A DNA stretch of 64,000 nt from Chitinophaga pinensis (GTDB lineage Bacteria > Bacteroidota > Bacteroidia > Chitinophagales > Chitinophagaceae): the NCBI GenBank assembly GCA_945874755.1, contig CAMCHR010000002.1, positions 1 through 64,000 of the forward strand, read 5' to 3'. How positions within the stretch are numbered: position 1 is the first letter of the stretch; every line of letters begins with the position of its first letter. Of this stretch, positions 10,906 to 20,767 are shown piece by piece. Made by a program: the position numbers and the translations under genes. A model generated the notes under the pieces. It ran no database searches. It saw only the letters and a program-made list of their open reading frames with translations, and had not been told where the DNA came from.

Positions 10906-13900
10906 CTACCAAATAGCACCCATCCCTAAATCCCACAATTGCTTGTTGAATGCAGGAATAGCTTCATTTTTTAATTTTTTTCCTCTTGCTTTTAATTTAT
11001 CCCACTCAGCAGTATATTCTTTCAATAAATCTAAGTTCGGTTGATTCACTTGTGGAATATCGCTCTCTGTTTGATTCAGTAAGAACATATAGTTGGCTGT
11101 GAATTTATTAGGGAAGTTTTCTACATCATCATAAGAAGTTGATTTTCTTTGAATCATATCCTCGTCCCATGCTTTTAAATTTGCAATTAAGTCAGCTGCA
11201 TTTTGTTTCAAGCTAGCATATTGTGTACCGCTGTAATTGGCGTCAGACTTTAATTTTTTAACCAATGCTTCTAAATGACTACTATTGTCTTTTAGTTCGT
11301 TGACCATTTGATGCATTTCAGTGACTGTACCTTCCATTAAACGCATCAAATCATCATACGCTTGGTATTCACTTGCAGTCGTTCCAAAATTTGGATTGGC
11401 TTGTATCACACCTGTTGTAATGCCAATCAATTTGCCTCCCGCCATTAAACGAATGGTATAATTACCAGGAATCGCTTTGTGTCCATTAAAACTACTTTCA
11501 ATATATACATTTGGTATAGCCGTAGTTGTTGCGTGACGAAGATTCCAAACAAAACGATTCAATCCTTTTTCTTTGCTTAGTGTTGGATCTTTTCTTGGAG
11601 CGCCGTCGTAACGCTTATAATTTTCGTCCGCCTTTGAACTAAAGCGACGTACTAATTTTCCAGCTGCATCACTGATTTCCATACTCAACTCAACAGAGTC
11701 TGCCATACTAGGCAATTGATAATACAACACCAAGCCTGTTGCAGGATTAACCCCTGCTTTTGCCTTAGCGCCTGTAAAATCTGCATCGTTGTCATCCATT
11801 TCGCTGTTGCCAGTTACCAATACGGCGGCGTCTGGCGTATATATTTTTACATTCGTTGTGTCTGCTTTATATGCTCGAATTAAATTCAAATCATCCAATA
11901 TCCAAAAAGATCTACCAGAAGTTGCCGCAATTAAATTGTTTTGATGCACGCGTAAATCTGTGATAGGGGTAATGGGTAAATTTAATTGGAATGGACTCCA
12001 GCTTTTACCACCATTATTAGATATATACACGCCTAATTCTGTACCCGCATACAATACATCTTTTACGACATTGTCCTCGCGTACCACTCTTGTGAAAGCA
12101 TTGTTTGCAATACCTGTATTTATTTTAGTCCAAGTGGTTCCATAGTCTGTTGATTTATATAAACCAGGTGTATGGTCATTGAATTTATACCTAGTGGTTG
12201 CAATGTATACAGTTGCTTTATCATGTGGAGATACTTCAATCGCATTGATTAAACACTCAGCTAATCCTGCAGGTGTAATATTATTCCAACTAGCGCCACC
12301 ATCTTTTGTTAAGTACACATAACCATCATCGCTACCTGTATAAATCACCCCTTTTTCGTGCACCGACTCCATCACATAAGCTAGCGTACCATAATTTTCT
12401 GCACCCACTGCTTCGTTTGTATAGGGTACACCGGGTTTTCCTTGTTTAGATTTTTCGTTGCGCGTTAAATCTGGCGAAACTTCTTTCCATGTTTTTCCCA
12501 TGTCGGAAGTTTTCAATAAAAATTGTGATCCATGATAATAGGTATTTGGTTCATGCTTACTCCAAATAATTGGCGCGTTCCAGTTATACCTATACTTAAT
12601 ATCTTTTGCATCTCTGCCTAAGTATTGAATTGGTGCAGCCATGATATTGGTGCTCCCTTTTGTTTTTGTATCTAATACTTCTATCGTTCCTTGATAAGAT
12701 CCACCTAAAACATATCTTGGATTGTTTGGATCAAATGCCAAGAAGGCACTCTCGCCACCTGCAGATGCAGACCAATTTCTTTCGTCTATGCCACCAGCAC
12801 CAACGGCACGACTCGCAATTTTAACTGAACTATTGTCTTGTTGACCAGCATAAATATTATAAGGCACTTCGTTGTCTACATTGATTCTATAAAACTGTGC
12901 AGTGGGCATATTGTTTTGACTGCTCCAAGACTTACCGCCATCATGTGTTACAGCGGCACCACCATCATCTGCAATGACCATATTTTTTCCATTACTAGGA
13001 TGAATCCATAAATCATGGTAATCACCATGTGTGCGTGCAAAGTCTGTAAAAGTTTTACCACCATCAATTGATTTTAAAGAAGGGGCGCTCATCACATACA
13101 CCGTGTTTTCGTTGGTAGGATCTGGAAACAATTCGATATAATACCATGCACGCTGAATTAAGCGATGGCTCTTATTAATTTGTGACCAATTGGCACCTGC
13201 GTCATCAGACACATATAAACCACCTGCATCTTTACTAAAATCACTTTCAATTAATGCATATACTTTTTCTGAATTTGCTCTTGATACTGCGATAGACATT
13301 TTACCCATTTCTTTTGGTAATCCCTTTTCCATTTTCACCCAATTATTTCCTCCGTCAGTTGATTTATACAAACCACTTCCCGGTCCGCCACTAATTACCT
13401 GCCATGGCAAACGTCCATGTTCCCACATGGCAGCATACATAATAGATGGATTATGCATGTCCATTGATACTTCTGCACAACCTGTTTTATCATCTACATA
13501 CAATACTTTTTTCCAACTGGTACCACCATCAACAGATTTATAAATACCACGCTCTGTTGACTTGCTATACAATGCACCTTGAGCTGCCACAAAAACGATG
13601 TTTGGATTTTTTGGATCAATCGCAATTCTTGAAATATGTTGTGTCGCATCCAGTCCCATTTTTTTCCATGTCTTGCCAGCATCTGTACTTTTATACACCC
13701 CATCTCCATGATGTGTCATCACACCTCTTATGGCGTGCTCGCCCATGCCCACATAAACAATATTGGCATCACTTTCTGCAACTGCCACCGCACCCACAGA
13801 ACCTGTTTTAAAAAATCCGTCAGAAATATTATCCCAGTTCATCCCACTGTTTTCCGTTTTCCATAAACCACCACCAGTAGTGCCCATATAATATACATCT

Positions 13901-14058
13901 CTGTTATTTAACACGCCAGATGCCATATTGGACCTACCTCCTCTAAAGGGACCAATGCTTCTCCATTTTAGTGGAGATAGTTCTTTGTTTAGATCCTGCG
14001 CAATGCCCAACTCGGCACATACGATTAAGCTTAATAAAGCAATTATTTTTTTCATCAT
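10906..14058 (-). CDS. Secreted VPS10/sortilin-like BNR-repeat protein
   Basis: Many Asp-box repeats ([32 protein letters not shown]); N-term [14 protein letters not shown]. Confidence 0.88.
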   Translation of the reverse strand: MMKKIIALLSLIVCAELGIAQDLNKELSPLKWRSIGPFRGGRSNMASGVLNNRDVYYMGTTGGGLWKTENSGMNWDNISDGFFKTGSVGAVAVAESDANIVYVGMGEHAIRGVMTHHGDGVYKSTDAGKTWKKMGLDATQHISRIAIDPKNPNIVFVAAQGALYSKSTERGIYKSVDGGTSWKKVLYVDDKTGCAEVSMDMHNPSIMYAAMWEHGRLPWQVISGGPGSGLYKSTDGGNNWVKMEKGLPKEMGKMSIAVSRANSEKVYALIESDFSKDAGGLYVSDDAGANWSQINKSHRLIQRAWYYIELFPDPTNENTVYVMSAPSLKSIDGGKTFTDFARTHGDYHDLWIHPSNGKNMVIADDGGAAVTHDGGKSWSSQNNMPTAQFYRINVDNEVPYNIYAGQQDNSSVKIASRAVGAGGIDERNWSASAGGESAFLAFDPNNPRYVLGGSYQGTIEVLDTKTKGSTNIMAAPIQYLGRDAKDIKYRYNWNAPIIWSKHEPNTYYHGSQFLLKTSDMGKTWKEVSPDLTRNEKSKQGKPGVPYTNEAVGAENYGTLAYVMESVHEKGVIYTGSDDGYVYLTKDGGASWNNITPAGLAECLINAIEVSPHDKATVYIATTRYKFNDHTPGLYKSTDYGTTWTKINTGIANNAFTRVVREDNVVKDVLYAGTELGVYISNNGGKSWSPFQLNLPITPITDLRVHQNNLIAATSGRSFWILDDLNLIRAYKADTTNVKIYTPDAAVLVTGNSEMDDNDADFTGAKAKAGVNPATGLVLYYQLPSMADSVELSMEISDAAGKLVRRFSSKADENYKRYDGAPRKDPTLSKEKGLNRFVWNLRHATTTAIPNVYIESSFNGHKAIPGNYTIRLMAGGKLIGITTGVIQANPNFGTTASEYQAYDDLMRLMEGTVTEMHQMVNELKDNSSHLEALVKKLKSDANYSGTQYASLKQNAADLIANLKAWDEDMIQRKSTSYDDVENFPNKFTANYMFLLNQTESDIPQVNQPNLDLLKEYTAEWDKLKARGKKLKNEAIPAFNKQLWDLGMGAIW

Positions 14059-14094
14059 AAAATAGTTTTAGATGCTTTAAATTTAAGCAAAAAA

Positions 14095-14120
14095 ATAGAC
14101 CCATTGTGCAATGGGTCTAT
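14095..14120 (-). terminator. Intrinsic terminator downstream of the DUF6526-like gene
   Basis: ATAGACCCATT-GTGC-AATGGGTCTAT; T-run on the minus strand. Confidence 0.7.
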
Positions 14121-14143
14121 ATATCTTTTTTAGAGTTGGTGGA

Positions 14144-14572
14144 TTATACGCGGTAAAAATCTGCTTTCCAGTTTTGAATAGATTGCTTGATCTCTTTTCC
14201 TGATAAATTGCCTGTTGCAGCTTTTTCTACTAGTGCAGGAAATTCAGCATCTGGCGCAAAACGCAATGCAACTACTTGACCTACGCTTAAACTAGATGGC
14301 AGTAATTTACCTGTTAAAACAAAATGACGTAAATTTTCTTCTGCACGGATGGCTCTATCCTGTGCCTTTAATGCAAATGTTCTTGCAAAAGCAAAAAGCA
14401 TCACCAAAATAAAGCTGGTTAACACTAATAAAAATGCAAGGTATTTATTTTCTGGACTTGCTTTTAATGCATAGTTGATTGAGCCACCAAGAAGTGCAAG
14501 GATGGCAGGCGCAGTAATATAGTGATACCCTGTAACCATTTGCGCGTGATTACTAAAATTTTGTTCTTTCAT
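14144..14572 (-). CDS. DUF6526-like membrane protein
   Basis: MKEQNFSNHAQMVTGYHYITAPAILALLGGSINY..., two TM segments. Confidence 0.65.
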   Translation of the reverse strand: MKEQNFSNHAQMVTGYHYITAPAILALLGGSINYALKASPENKYLAFLLVLTSFILVMLFAFARTFALKAQDRAIRAEENLRHFVLTGKLLPSSLSVGQVVALRFAPDAEFPALVEKAATGNLSGKEIKQSIQNWKADFYRV

Positions 14573-14622
14573 ATTTTGTATTTTGTGAGGACAAGATAAT
14601 TACTTTGTTTAGTTTTAGCTTC

Positions 14623-15390
14623 ATGAATTTTCAGTACGCATCCGATTTACACCTAGAATTTGCACAAAATAAAAAAGCAATTTTTAAAAAACCATTTTTG
14701 CCTGCTGCAGAAATTTTAATCTTAGCGGGGGATATCCTACCAATTTGCGATTTAGACCAGCATCAAGATTTTTTGAATTACCTATCCGATCACTTTAAAA
14801 TGACCTACTGGCTACCTGGCAACCATGAATTTTATGGGTCAGACTTGTCGACGATGCAAAATAGCTTTGAGAAGACAATTAGACCTAATGTCCTGCTGCT
14901 CAATAATATTGTAAAGGAAATACCAGATGCTGCTGGTCCTATTGAGCTTATTTTTTCGACTTTATGGTCGCATATTCCCGCTCATTTGACCGAAATAGCG
15001 GCAAAAAGAGTTCAAGACTTTAACCAGATTCAATGGAAGGGAAGCAACTTGACGCCCCAGGTATATAATCAGCTTCATCAAGAAGCCCTTGATTTTTTAG
15101 CACCTGCACTGGAATCAAACAACGCTCGAAAAATGGTCATTACCCACCATGTACCCAGCTTTTTGAATTATCCCAAAAAACACCAAAATGACCCAATAAA
15201 TGCCTGTTTTGCCTCAAATTTGGACGATTTTATGCAAAAAACGACCCAAAACGCCTGGATTTATGGGCATCATCATGTCAATATCCCCCCCTTTTTGATA
15301 GGTCAAACTAGTCTTTACACCAACCAATTGGGGTATGTAAAATTTAAGGAAGGAGCAGGTTTTGATCGCAGCGCAAGTATAATGGTTTGA
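14623..15390 (+). CDS. Calcineurin-like metallophosphoesterase
   Basis: ASDLHLEFA, LAGDILPI, WLPGNHEFYGSD, VITHHVPS, WIYGHHHVN motifs. Confidence 0.88.
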   Translation: MNFQYASDLHLEFAQNKKAIFKKPFLPAAEILILAGDILPICDLDQHQDFLNYLSDHFKMTYWLPGNHEFYGSDLSTMQNSFEKTIRPNVLLLNNIVKEIPDAAGPIELIFSTLWSHIPAHLTEIAAKRVQDFNQIQWKGSNLTPQVYNQLHQEALDFLAPALESNNARKMVITHHVPSFLNYPKKHQNDPINACFASNLDDFMQKTTQNAWIYGHHHVNIPPFLIGQTSLYTNQLGYVKFKEGAGFDRSASIMV

Positions 15391-15416
15391 TGCTTGCTAG
15401 TAAAAATGTATCTTTG
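15386..15416 (+). promoter_or_regulatory. Bacteroidota-type promoter TTTG-N19-TATCTTTG
   Basis: TTTG at 15386-15389, TATCTTTG at 15409-15416, 19-nt spacer, continuing TATCTTTGCCC. Confidence 0.6.
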
Positions 15417-15599
15417 CCCATCATCAAGAAGCCTTCAATGGCTGCCAACCGAGAGAGTCGAACTCCGCGGTGGTAAAATCGATGAGGACTTACCGTCAAA
15501 GCCAAAACGTAATCTCCTTTATCTTTTTTCTTGGTTTGATTTATTGAATTTAAAATCAATCATGCCATGTCTGTATCTAAGCAAAATGTAGAAAAATAA

Positions 15600-16169
15600 T
15601 TGAATAAGCCTAATAAAATCAATAGTAGCAAAGTCAAAAGCAGTACTTCTAATGACATGCAATTGTTTATTGACTCAATTACCCCATTGAAAACAAAAGG
15701 CAAATTGCAATTGACTTATTTAAATGAGCAGTTTGAAGGAAGCTTTATAGCAACTCCCAATTTAATCAAATTAAAAACCATTCAACCATTCAAGGGCATG
15801 GTAGCTGCAGTTGTATTAGAGACAGGTAGTTTAAGTCCATTTTTACAAAATAATGGTGGCTTGAGTAAAGTGGGTCAGCAGCAAATGTATTTTCTAGTAT
15901 TTGATATTTTCCATTTATATAATTTATTTCGCCTAAAGCCACAAGCATTGCTGGCATTGTATCAGGAAGCATTAGGAATTTTAAATACAAAAGATCAAGC
16001 AGTTGAATTCGGTAAAATAGATCCTAATTCAGACTTAGGTAACACCCTAGCAACCTGGTTACATACTCAAGTGAAGCAAAAATTTAAACACAGTTATTGT
16101 TCACCTAAGGGCCTGCTTTACAGCTTTCAAAATTTGTTGAGCTTGTTTCCAGAAGACTTCATCCTATAA
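15600..16169 (+). CDS. Hypothetical protein (189 aa)
   Basis: Long ORF in a gene-sized gap; TTG start at 15600 or ATG at 15657; no family recognised. Confidence 0.6.
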   Translation: MNKPNKINSSKVKSSTSNDMQLFIDSITPLKTKGKLQLTYLNEQFEGSFIATPNLIKLKTIQPFKGMVAAVVLETGSLSPFLQNNGGLSKVGQQQMYFLVFDIFHLYNLFRLKPQALLALYQEALGILNTKDQAVEFGKIDPNSDLGNTLATWLHTQVKQKFKHSYCSPKGLLYSFQNLLSLFPEDFIL

Positions 16170-16262
16170 TTTACTAGACGTTCAGTTAGCGTAAAAATTA
16201 GCTTTAAAAATTAACTCAAATCGTAATCATATTTATTGCTTATTCGCTATTTTGTATGCGCT

Positions 16263-17360
16263 ATGAAAGGATTTCAATTTACCCCATTTAAGGAAGGCGA
16301 AAATAAAAAAAGCATGTTTGAGCAAATGCTTGACCTGTTTACAGAACTATTGAATTATACCAATGGAGATGCCACAGAAGCCTTAGATTGGCTCAATCAA
16401 TTAGATAATAAGCACAAATTCACTAATAACGATTACGGGATGGGTGATTTTATCGAAGATTTAAAGGAAAACGGCTACTTAAAGGAAAATGGACCAGACG
16501 GAACATTTAAAATTACCTCTAAAACGGAGCAAACCATTCGTAAAAAGAGCTTAGAGGACATTTTTGGGAAGCTTAAAAAAGGCAGTAAGGGCAACCACCA
16601 GACCAATAAAACTGGACCCAGTGCAGAACTTAGTCCGGACACCAGGGCCTATCAATTTGGTGACAATATAGACCAGGTTGATTTTACAGAGAGTATCCGC
16701 AATGCACAAATCAATCATGGAGTGGATAATTTCAGGATGGAAGAAAACGATTTGCTTATTCGCGAAAGTGATTTTAAAACACAGACTTCTACAGTGCTCA
16801 TGATTGATATTTCGCACTCTATGATATTATATGGCGAGGATCGTATCACCCCTGCAAAAAAAGTGGCGATGGCTTTGTGTGAATTAATCACCACTAAATA
16901 CCCTAAAGACACAATAGACATTGTTGTTTTTGGAAATGATGCATGGAGTATTGAAATTAAAGATCTTCCCTATTTACAAGTAGGACCTTATCATACCAAT
17001 ACGGTGGCAGGACTAGAATTGGCAATGGATTTATTGCGTCGTCGTAAAAATCCAAACAAACAGATTTTTATGATTACCGACGGCAAGCCAACTTGTTTAA
17101 AGATTGGTTCTAAATACTATAAGAATAGTTTTGGATTGGACAGAAAAGTAGTGAATCGTTGTTTAAATTTGGCGGCGCAGTGTAAGAAGTTAAAAATTCC
17201 AGTAACCACTTTTATGATTGCATCCGACCCTTATTTACAAAAATTTGTGGAAGAGTTTACCGAGATGAATCATGGTAAAGCGTTCTTTGCATCTTTAGAT
17301 AAACTAGGTAGTTTTATATTTAATGATTTTGAAAGTGGAAAGCGAAAAACAGTATACTAA
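16263..17360 (+). CDS. VWA-domain protein (CoxE/BchD-like)
   Basis: MIDISHSMILYGEDRITPAKKVAMAL (MIDAS DxSxS), FMITDGKPT; likely start at 16263. Confidence 0.85.
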   Translation: MKGFQFTPFKEGENKKSMFEQMLDLFTELLNYTNGDATEALDWLNQLDNKHKFTNNDYGMGDFIEDLKENGYLKENGPDGTFKITSKTEQTIRKKSLEDIFGKLKKGSKGNHQTNKTGPSAELSPDTRAYQFGDNIDQVDFTESIRNAQINHGVDNFRMEENDLLIRESDFKTQTSTVLMIDISHSMILYGEDRITPAKKVAMALCELITTKYPKDTIDIVVFGNDAWSIEIKDLPYLQVGPYHTNTVAGLELAMDLLRRRKNPNKQIFMITDGKPTCLKIGSKYYKNSFGLDRKVVNRCLNLAAQCKKLKIPVTTFMIASDPYLQKFVEEFTEMNHGKAFFASLDKLGSFIFNDFESGKRKTVY

Positions 17361-17361
17361 A

Positions 17362-18942
17362 ATGAAAAAAGAAGTGGCGAATAAAACAGCAGAAAGCAAG
17401 AAAGTAGCAGGTATTGAAAAAATCAACACCCTTGGACAACTGGTTCAATCTGGTTATCAGTCCAAGTCCATTAAGGAAGAAGTGCGTGACAATCTAGTGA
17501 CCTGTTTACAGAATAAAGAAAATCCTTTCACAGGAATTTTAGGTTATGAAGACACAGTGATACCAGACACGGAGCGTGCGCTATTGAGTAGACATAATAT
17601 TTTGTTTTTAGGATTACGTGGACAAGCTAAAACAAGAATGGCACGTCAGATGACAGACTTACTAGATGAATACATTCCAGTCATTATGGGTAGCGAAGTC
17701 AATGACGATCCATTGAAACCATTAAGTAAGTTTGCAAAAGATTTAATTGCAGAACATGGTGATGAAACGCCAATACAATGGCTTCATCGTTCTGAGCGTT
17801 ATGGAGAAAAATTAGCTACACCCGATGTAAGTGTCGCAGATTTAATTGGGGACATTGATCCTATTAAAGCTGCGAATTTGAAATTGAGTTTTTCTGATGA
17901 AAAAGTGATTCACTACGGTATTATTCCAAGAAGTAATCGTTGCATATTTGTGATCAATGAATTACCAGATTTACAAGCAAGAATCCAGGTGTCTTTATTT
18001 AATATTTTACAAGAAGGCGATATTCAAATACGTGGCTTTAAATTACGTATGCCATTGGATATTTTATTTGTCTTTACTGCGAATCCAGAAGATTATACCA
18101 ACAGAGGCAGTATTGTTACGCCATTAAAAGACAGGATTGAGAGTCAAATTTTAACGCACTATCCAAAAACCTTAGAAACCTCTTTGGCCATTACGGAACA
18201 AGAGGCAGATATTTTAGAAGTACAAAAACAAAGAGTGGATATAAGTGATTTAATCAAGCGATTGATTGAACAAGTTTCTTTTGAAGCAAGATCCAATGAA
18301 TTTGTAGATAAGAAAAGTGGTGTGAGTGCACGTTTAACCATTGCAGCATTTGAAAATGCCATTAGTTCTGCCGAGCGTCGTGCGATTATCCACAACGAAA
18401 AACATACTTATGTTTGGATCAGTGATTTAATGGGGATCATTCCTTCTATTACTGGAAAAATTGAATTGGTTTATGAGGGCGAGCAAGAAGGTCCATATGA
18501 AGTTGCTTTAAATTTATTGAACAAGTCTATTCGTACTCAGTTTATTGAATACTTCCCTAATCCAGAATTGTTGAAGAAGAAAAAAATGGTCAATAAAAAG
18601 GGAGAGGAAAAGGCGCTAGACAATCCTTATAAGGCCATTACAAGCTGGTTTGACGGAGGAAACCATTTGAACCTACTTTTAGACATGAAGGATGCAGATA
18701 AAGTAATTGCTTTATATAAGGTGGATGGCTTATTTGGTTTAGTAAAAAAATACTATCCTCAAGCCAATGAAAAAGAAAGCGCTTTATTAATGGAATTTGT
18801 ATTGCATGGCCTTGCTGCTTTTTCATTGATCAATAAAAAAATGATTGATGGTAAAATTGAATTCAATGATTTAATGGGAAGCATGATGAACTTGGGCAGT
18901 TTTGGCGAAGAGGATGATTACACTGAATCTGATTACCAATAA
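17362..18942 (+). CDS. Mg-chelatase ChlI/MoxR-like AAA+ ATPase
   Basis: GLRGQAKTRMARQM (Walker A-like), IFVINELPDL (Walker B), LFVFTANPEDYTNRGSIVTPLKDRIESQILTHYP; 1 nt after the VWA stop. Confidence 0.85.
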   Translation: MKKEVANKTAESKKVAGIEKINTLGQLVQSGYQSKSIKEEVRDNLVTCLQNKENPFTGILGYEDTVIPDTERALLSRHNILFLGLRGQAKTRMARQMTDLLDEYIPVIMGSEVNDDPLKPLSKFAKDLIAEHGDETPIQWLHRSERYGEKLATPDVSVADLIGDIDPIKAANLKLSFSDEKVIHYGIIPRSNRCIFVINELPDLQARIQVSLFNILQEGDIQIRGFKLRMPLDILFVFTANPEDYTNRGSIVTPLKDRIESQILTHYPKTLETSLAITEQEADILEVQKQRVDISDLIKRLIEQVSFEARSNEFVDKKSGVSARLTIAAFENAISSAERRAIIHNEKHTYVWISDLMGIIPSITGKIELVYEGEQEGPYEVALNLLNKSIRTQFIEYFPNPELLKKKKMVNKKGEEKALDNPYKAITSWFDGGNHLNLLLDMKDADKVIALYKVDGLFGLVKKYYPQANEKESALLMEFVLHGLAAFSLINKKMIDGKIEFNDLMGSMMNLGSFGEEDDYTESDYQ

Positions 18943-18975
18943 ATAGCAGGCATTCGCTTAAAAGAGACAGTTCAA

Positions 18976-19896
18976 CTATTCAGATTTATCTAATTTAATT
19001 TTAGTAAACACCTGTAAGTGCGGTAGGGCAAGCACTGCAATGCCTATAAATAAAAGCGGCATGACTTCTTTGATACTCCATGCTTCTAATGAAAAATAAA
19101 TAAATATAATAATGCCAGTCCACGCTACAACTGCATAGGGTATGGCTTTGGTGAGTAATTTTTTCCATCCAAGGAAACTGTTTTCCATTTCAAATTCTTG
19201 CCTTATTTTATCAAAAGATAAAATAGAATGCCATAGTCCAAAATAAAAACTAAAACATAGCCAAAGTGGCAATAGCATATTTAAAATAGTTAAGCAGCCA
19301 ATTTGCATGACTGCAAAAAATAATTGCTTGGTGTCTGAAAAAAAATATTTATGGGCAAAGAACAAAATGATATGAATCCCTACAAGCGTAGCCTGAGAAA
19401 TGGGTAATGCGATATTTGCATAATGGATATACTCGTTTGCCTGCATTTTGGATTGTCCTAATAATACAAATACATCAATTGCTGTATGGATATTTTTACT
19501 GAGTAGAAACAAAATCCAGCTAAGCCCTAAAATACTATAGCATAATTTATGAATTCCGTTATAGCTCTTCCCCAACCAGTCTATTTCCCCAAAATGGAAT
19601 GCTGTTAATCCAATGAATATGAGGATGGCGATGGTTGGCAAAAAATACCAAACCAAACCATAGACCAACATATTCAAAAGGTATTTGAATAAAAAGAGAT
19701 AGCCGTGTTTTTTATCGGCTCCATTATAAAGTCTTTGATCTATATAAAAATCTAATGCCCCGTGGGGGATGCCCAATGTAAATAAGGTAACAAATAAAAC
19801 CCCTAATTGCTGGTTCGTTGATAATGGAAAATAGGCATGTAATAAGGCTAAACCGAATCCGATGACCAAAAGTATTTGTCTGAGCTTTATCTGCAT
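18976..19896 (-). CDS. blh: Brp/Blh family beta-carotene 15,15'-dioxygenase (retinal synthesis)
   Basis: Polytopic; GIPHGALDFYIDQRL, TAFHFGEIDW, FGLWHSILSFDKI, ALPHLQVF His motifs; directly downstream of the rhodopsin gene. Start placed at 19896 because 19929 falls inside a terminator hairpin. Confidence 0.9.
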   Translation of the reverse strand: MQIKLRQILLVIGFGLALLHAYFPLSTNQQLGVLFVTLFTLGIPHGALDFYIDQRLYNGADKKHGYLFLFKYLLNMLVYGLVWYFLPTIAILIFIGLTAFHFGEIDWLGKSYNGIHKLCYSILGLSWILFLLSKNIHTAIDVFVLLGQSKMQANEYIHYANIALPISQATLVGIHIILFFAHKYFFSDTKQLFFAVMQIGCLTILNMLLPLWLCFSFYFGLWHSILSFDKIRQEFEMENSFLGWKKLLTKAIPYAVVAWTGIIIFIYFSLEAWSIKEVMPLLFIGIAVLALPHLQVFTKIKLDKSE

Positions 19897-19907
19897 ATAG
19901 TAGGCAT

Positions 19908-19936
19908 AAAAAAAGGGGCGAGTTTGCACTCGCCCC
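19908..19936 (-). terminator. Intrinsic terminator/attenuator between rhodopsin and blh
   Basis: Minus strand GGGGCGAGT-GCAA-ACTCGCCCC (9-bp perfect stem, 4-nt loop) followed by T7. Confidence 0.85.
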
Positions 19937-19952
19937 TTAAAGATAGTATGAA

Positions 19953-20675
19953 TTAAGCAGCTTTTCTGCTCAATGCATATATAACAAGACCGAATCCAAT
20001 TTTATTTACAGCATCACCGATGTTGTAAATAATATCCATATTCAAGCCAATATTTGCAAATCCTGCATACCATTGTCCTTCAGCTGTTCCGATTAAATAT
20101 CCTAGAGGATAGATAGCCCAACCAACTAAAATGAACCAACCTAATGCTTTGTTTGCAGATGCAACAGCAGTACCAGCACTTGTAGCTAATTTCTTAACAT
20201 CGCCTAACCATACTTCATACACGATGTAGAAGTAAGCAAGCGCACTAATTGTACCAAACACTGTAGCACTTCCTAATCCAGCTTCACCTACGTAACCTGT
20301 TACCAGCATTACAACAGAAGCTAAAATCATTTTCCATAATAAACCTGTTGTACCACCAGCTTTTTTTGTGATCAAGTAGAACTCAACACACATCAAAGGC
20401 ACAGTTAACAACCAATCTACGTAACGGAAGAAGGTTGGAGAATCTTGCGTTTCTGCATAATAGCTACGCATGTAGTAGTAGTGAACTGCAGCAATAAAAG
20501 TGATCAACCCCGATACTAATACCGAAGTGCGCCACTCTTGACTTGTGTTGCTCAATTCAAAAAAGAAAAAAACCGAAGCGGCCATCATAGCCATTGTGCC
20601 TACAAAGAAAGTAAACGAAACGTAGTCCGTTTTTGCAATCACTGTAGCAGCATCTAGTAAAAATAAAGAATCCAT
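19953..20675 (-). CDS. Proton-pumping rhodopsin (proteorhodopsin-like, DTE motif)
   Basis: 7 TM; RYVDWLLTVPLMCVEFYL (D87/T91/M95/E98), AAVHYYYMRSYY (H65), NIGDAVNKIGFGLVIY (Schiff-base K225). Confidence 0.97.
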   Translation of the reverse strand: MDSLFLLDAATVIAKTDYVSFTFFVGTMAMMAASVFFFFELSNTSQEWRTSVLVSGLITFIAAVHYYYMRSYYAETQDSPTFFRYVDWLLTVPLMCVEFYLITKKAGGTTGLLWKMILASVVMLVTGYVGEAGLGSATVFGTISALAYFYIVYEVWLGDVKKLATSAGTAVASANKALGWFILVGWAIYPLGYLIGTAEGQWYAGFANIGLNMDIIYNIGDAVNKIGFGLVIYALSRKAA

Positions 20676-20721
20676 ATTGTGGAGATTTGGTGAACGTGGT
20701 TATAACAATTGTTAGTGAATG

Positions 20722-20753
20722 TGAATTTATAATAAATGTTTGTTAAACTCAAA
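20722..20753 (-). promoter_or_regulatory. Candidate rhodopsin promoter
   Basis: Minus strand TTTG (20753-20750) - N20 - TAAATTCA (20729-20722), a partial match to TTTG-N19/21-TAnnTTTG. Confidence 0.35.
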
Positions 20754-20767
20754 AAAATTTTGTTAAA
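20739..20767 (-). repeat. Direct repeat TTTAACAAA x2 (20-bp spacing) around the candidate rhodopsin -33
   Basis: Plus-strand TTTGTTAAA at 20739-20747 and 20759-20767; an 8-mer copy TTGTTAAA at 20886-20893. Confidence 0.55.

Noticed and set aside
13446-13811. 121-aa and neighbouring plus-strand ORFs antisense to the BNR-repeat protein
   Set aside because: Inside a well-supported CDS with clear Asp-box repeats; no independent evidence.
15430-15560. tmRNA or complete tRNA on the minus strand
   Set aside because: The T-arm-like GAGTTCGACTCTC is present but no matching 5' acceptor half, no standard 7-nt anticodon loop, and no tmRNA-sized partner region could be found.
15394-15591. 65-aa ORF and the opposing 71-aa ORF after the metallophosphoesterase gene
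   Set aside because: Neither has a recognisable family; the region looks more like a structured RNA or relic, so it is reported as a finding rather than a CDS.
19897-19929. Upstream ATG of blh given by the ORF track
   Set aside because: Would place the start codon and first residues inside the intrinsic terminator hairpin; ATG at 19896 gives a normal N-terminus.
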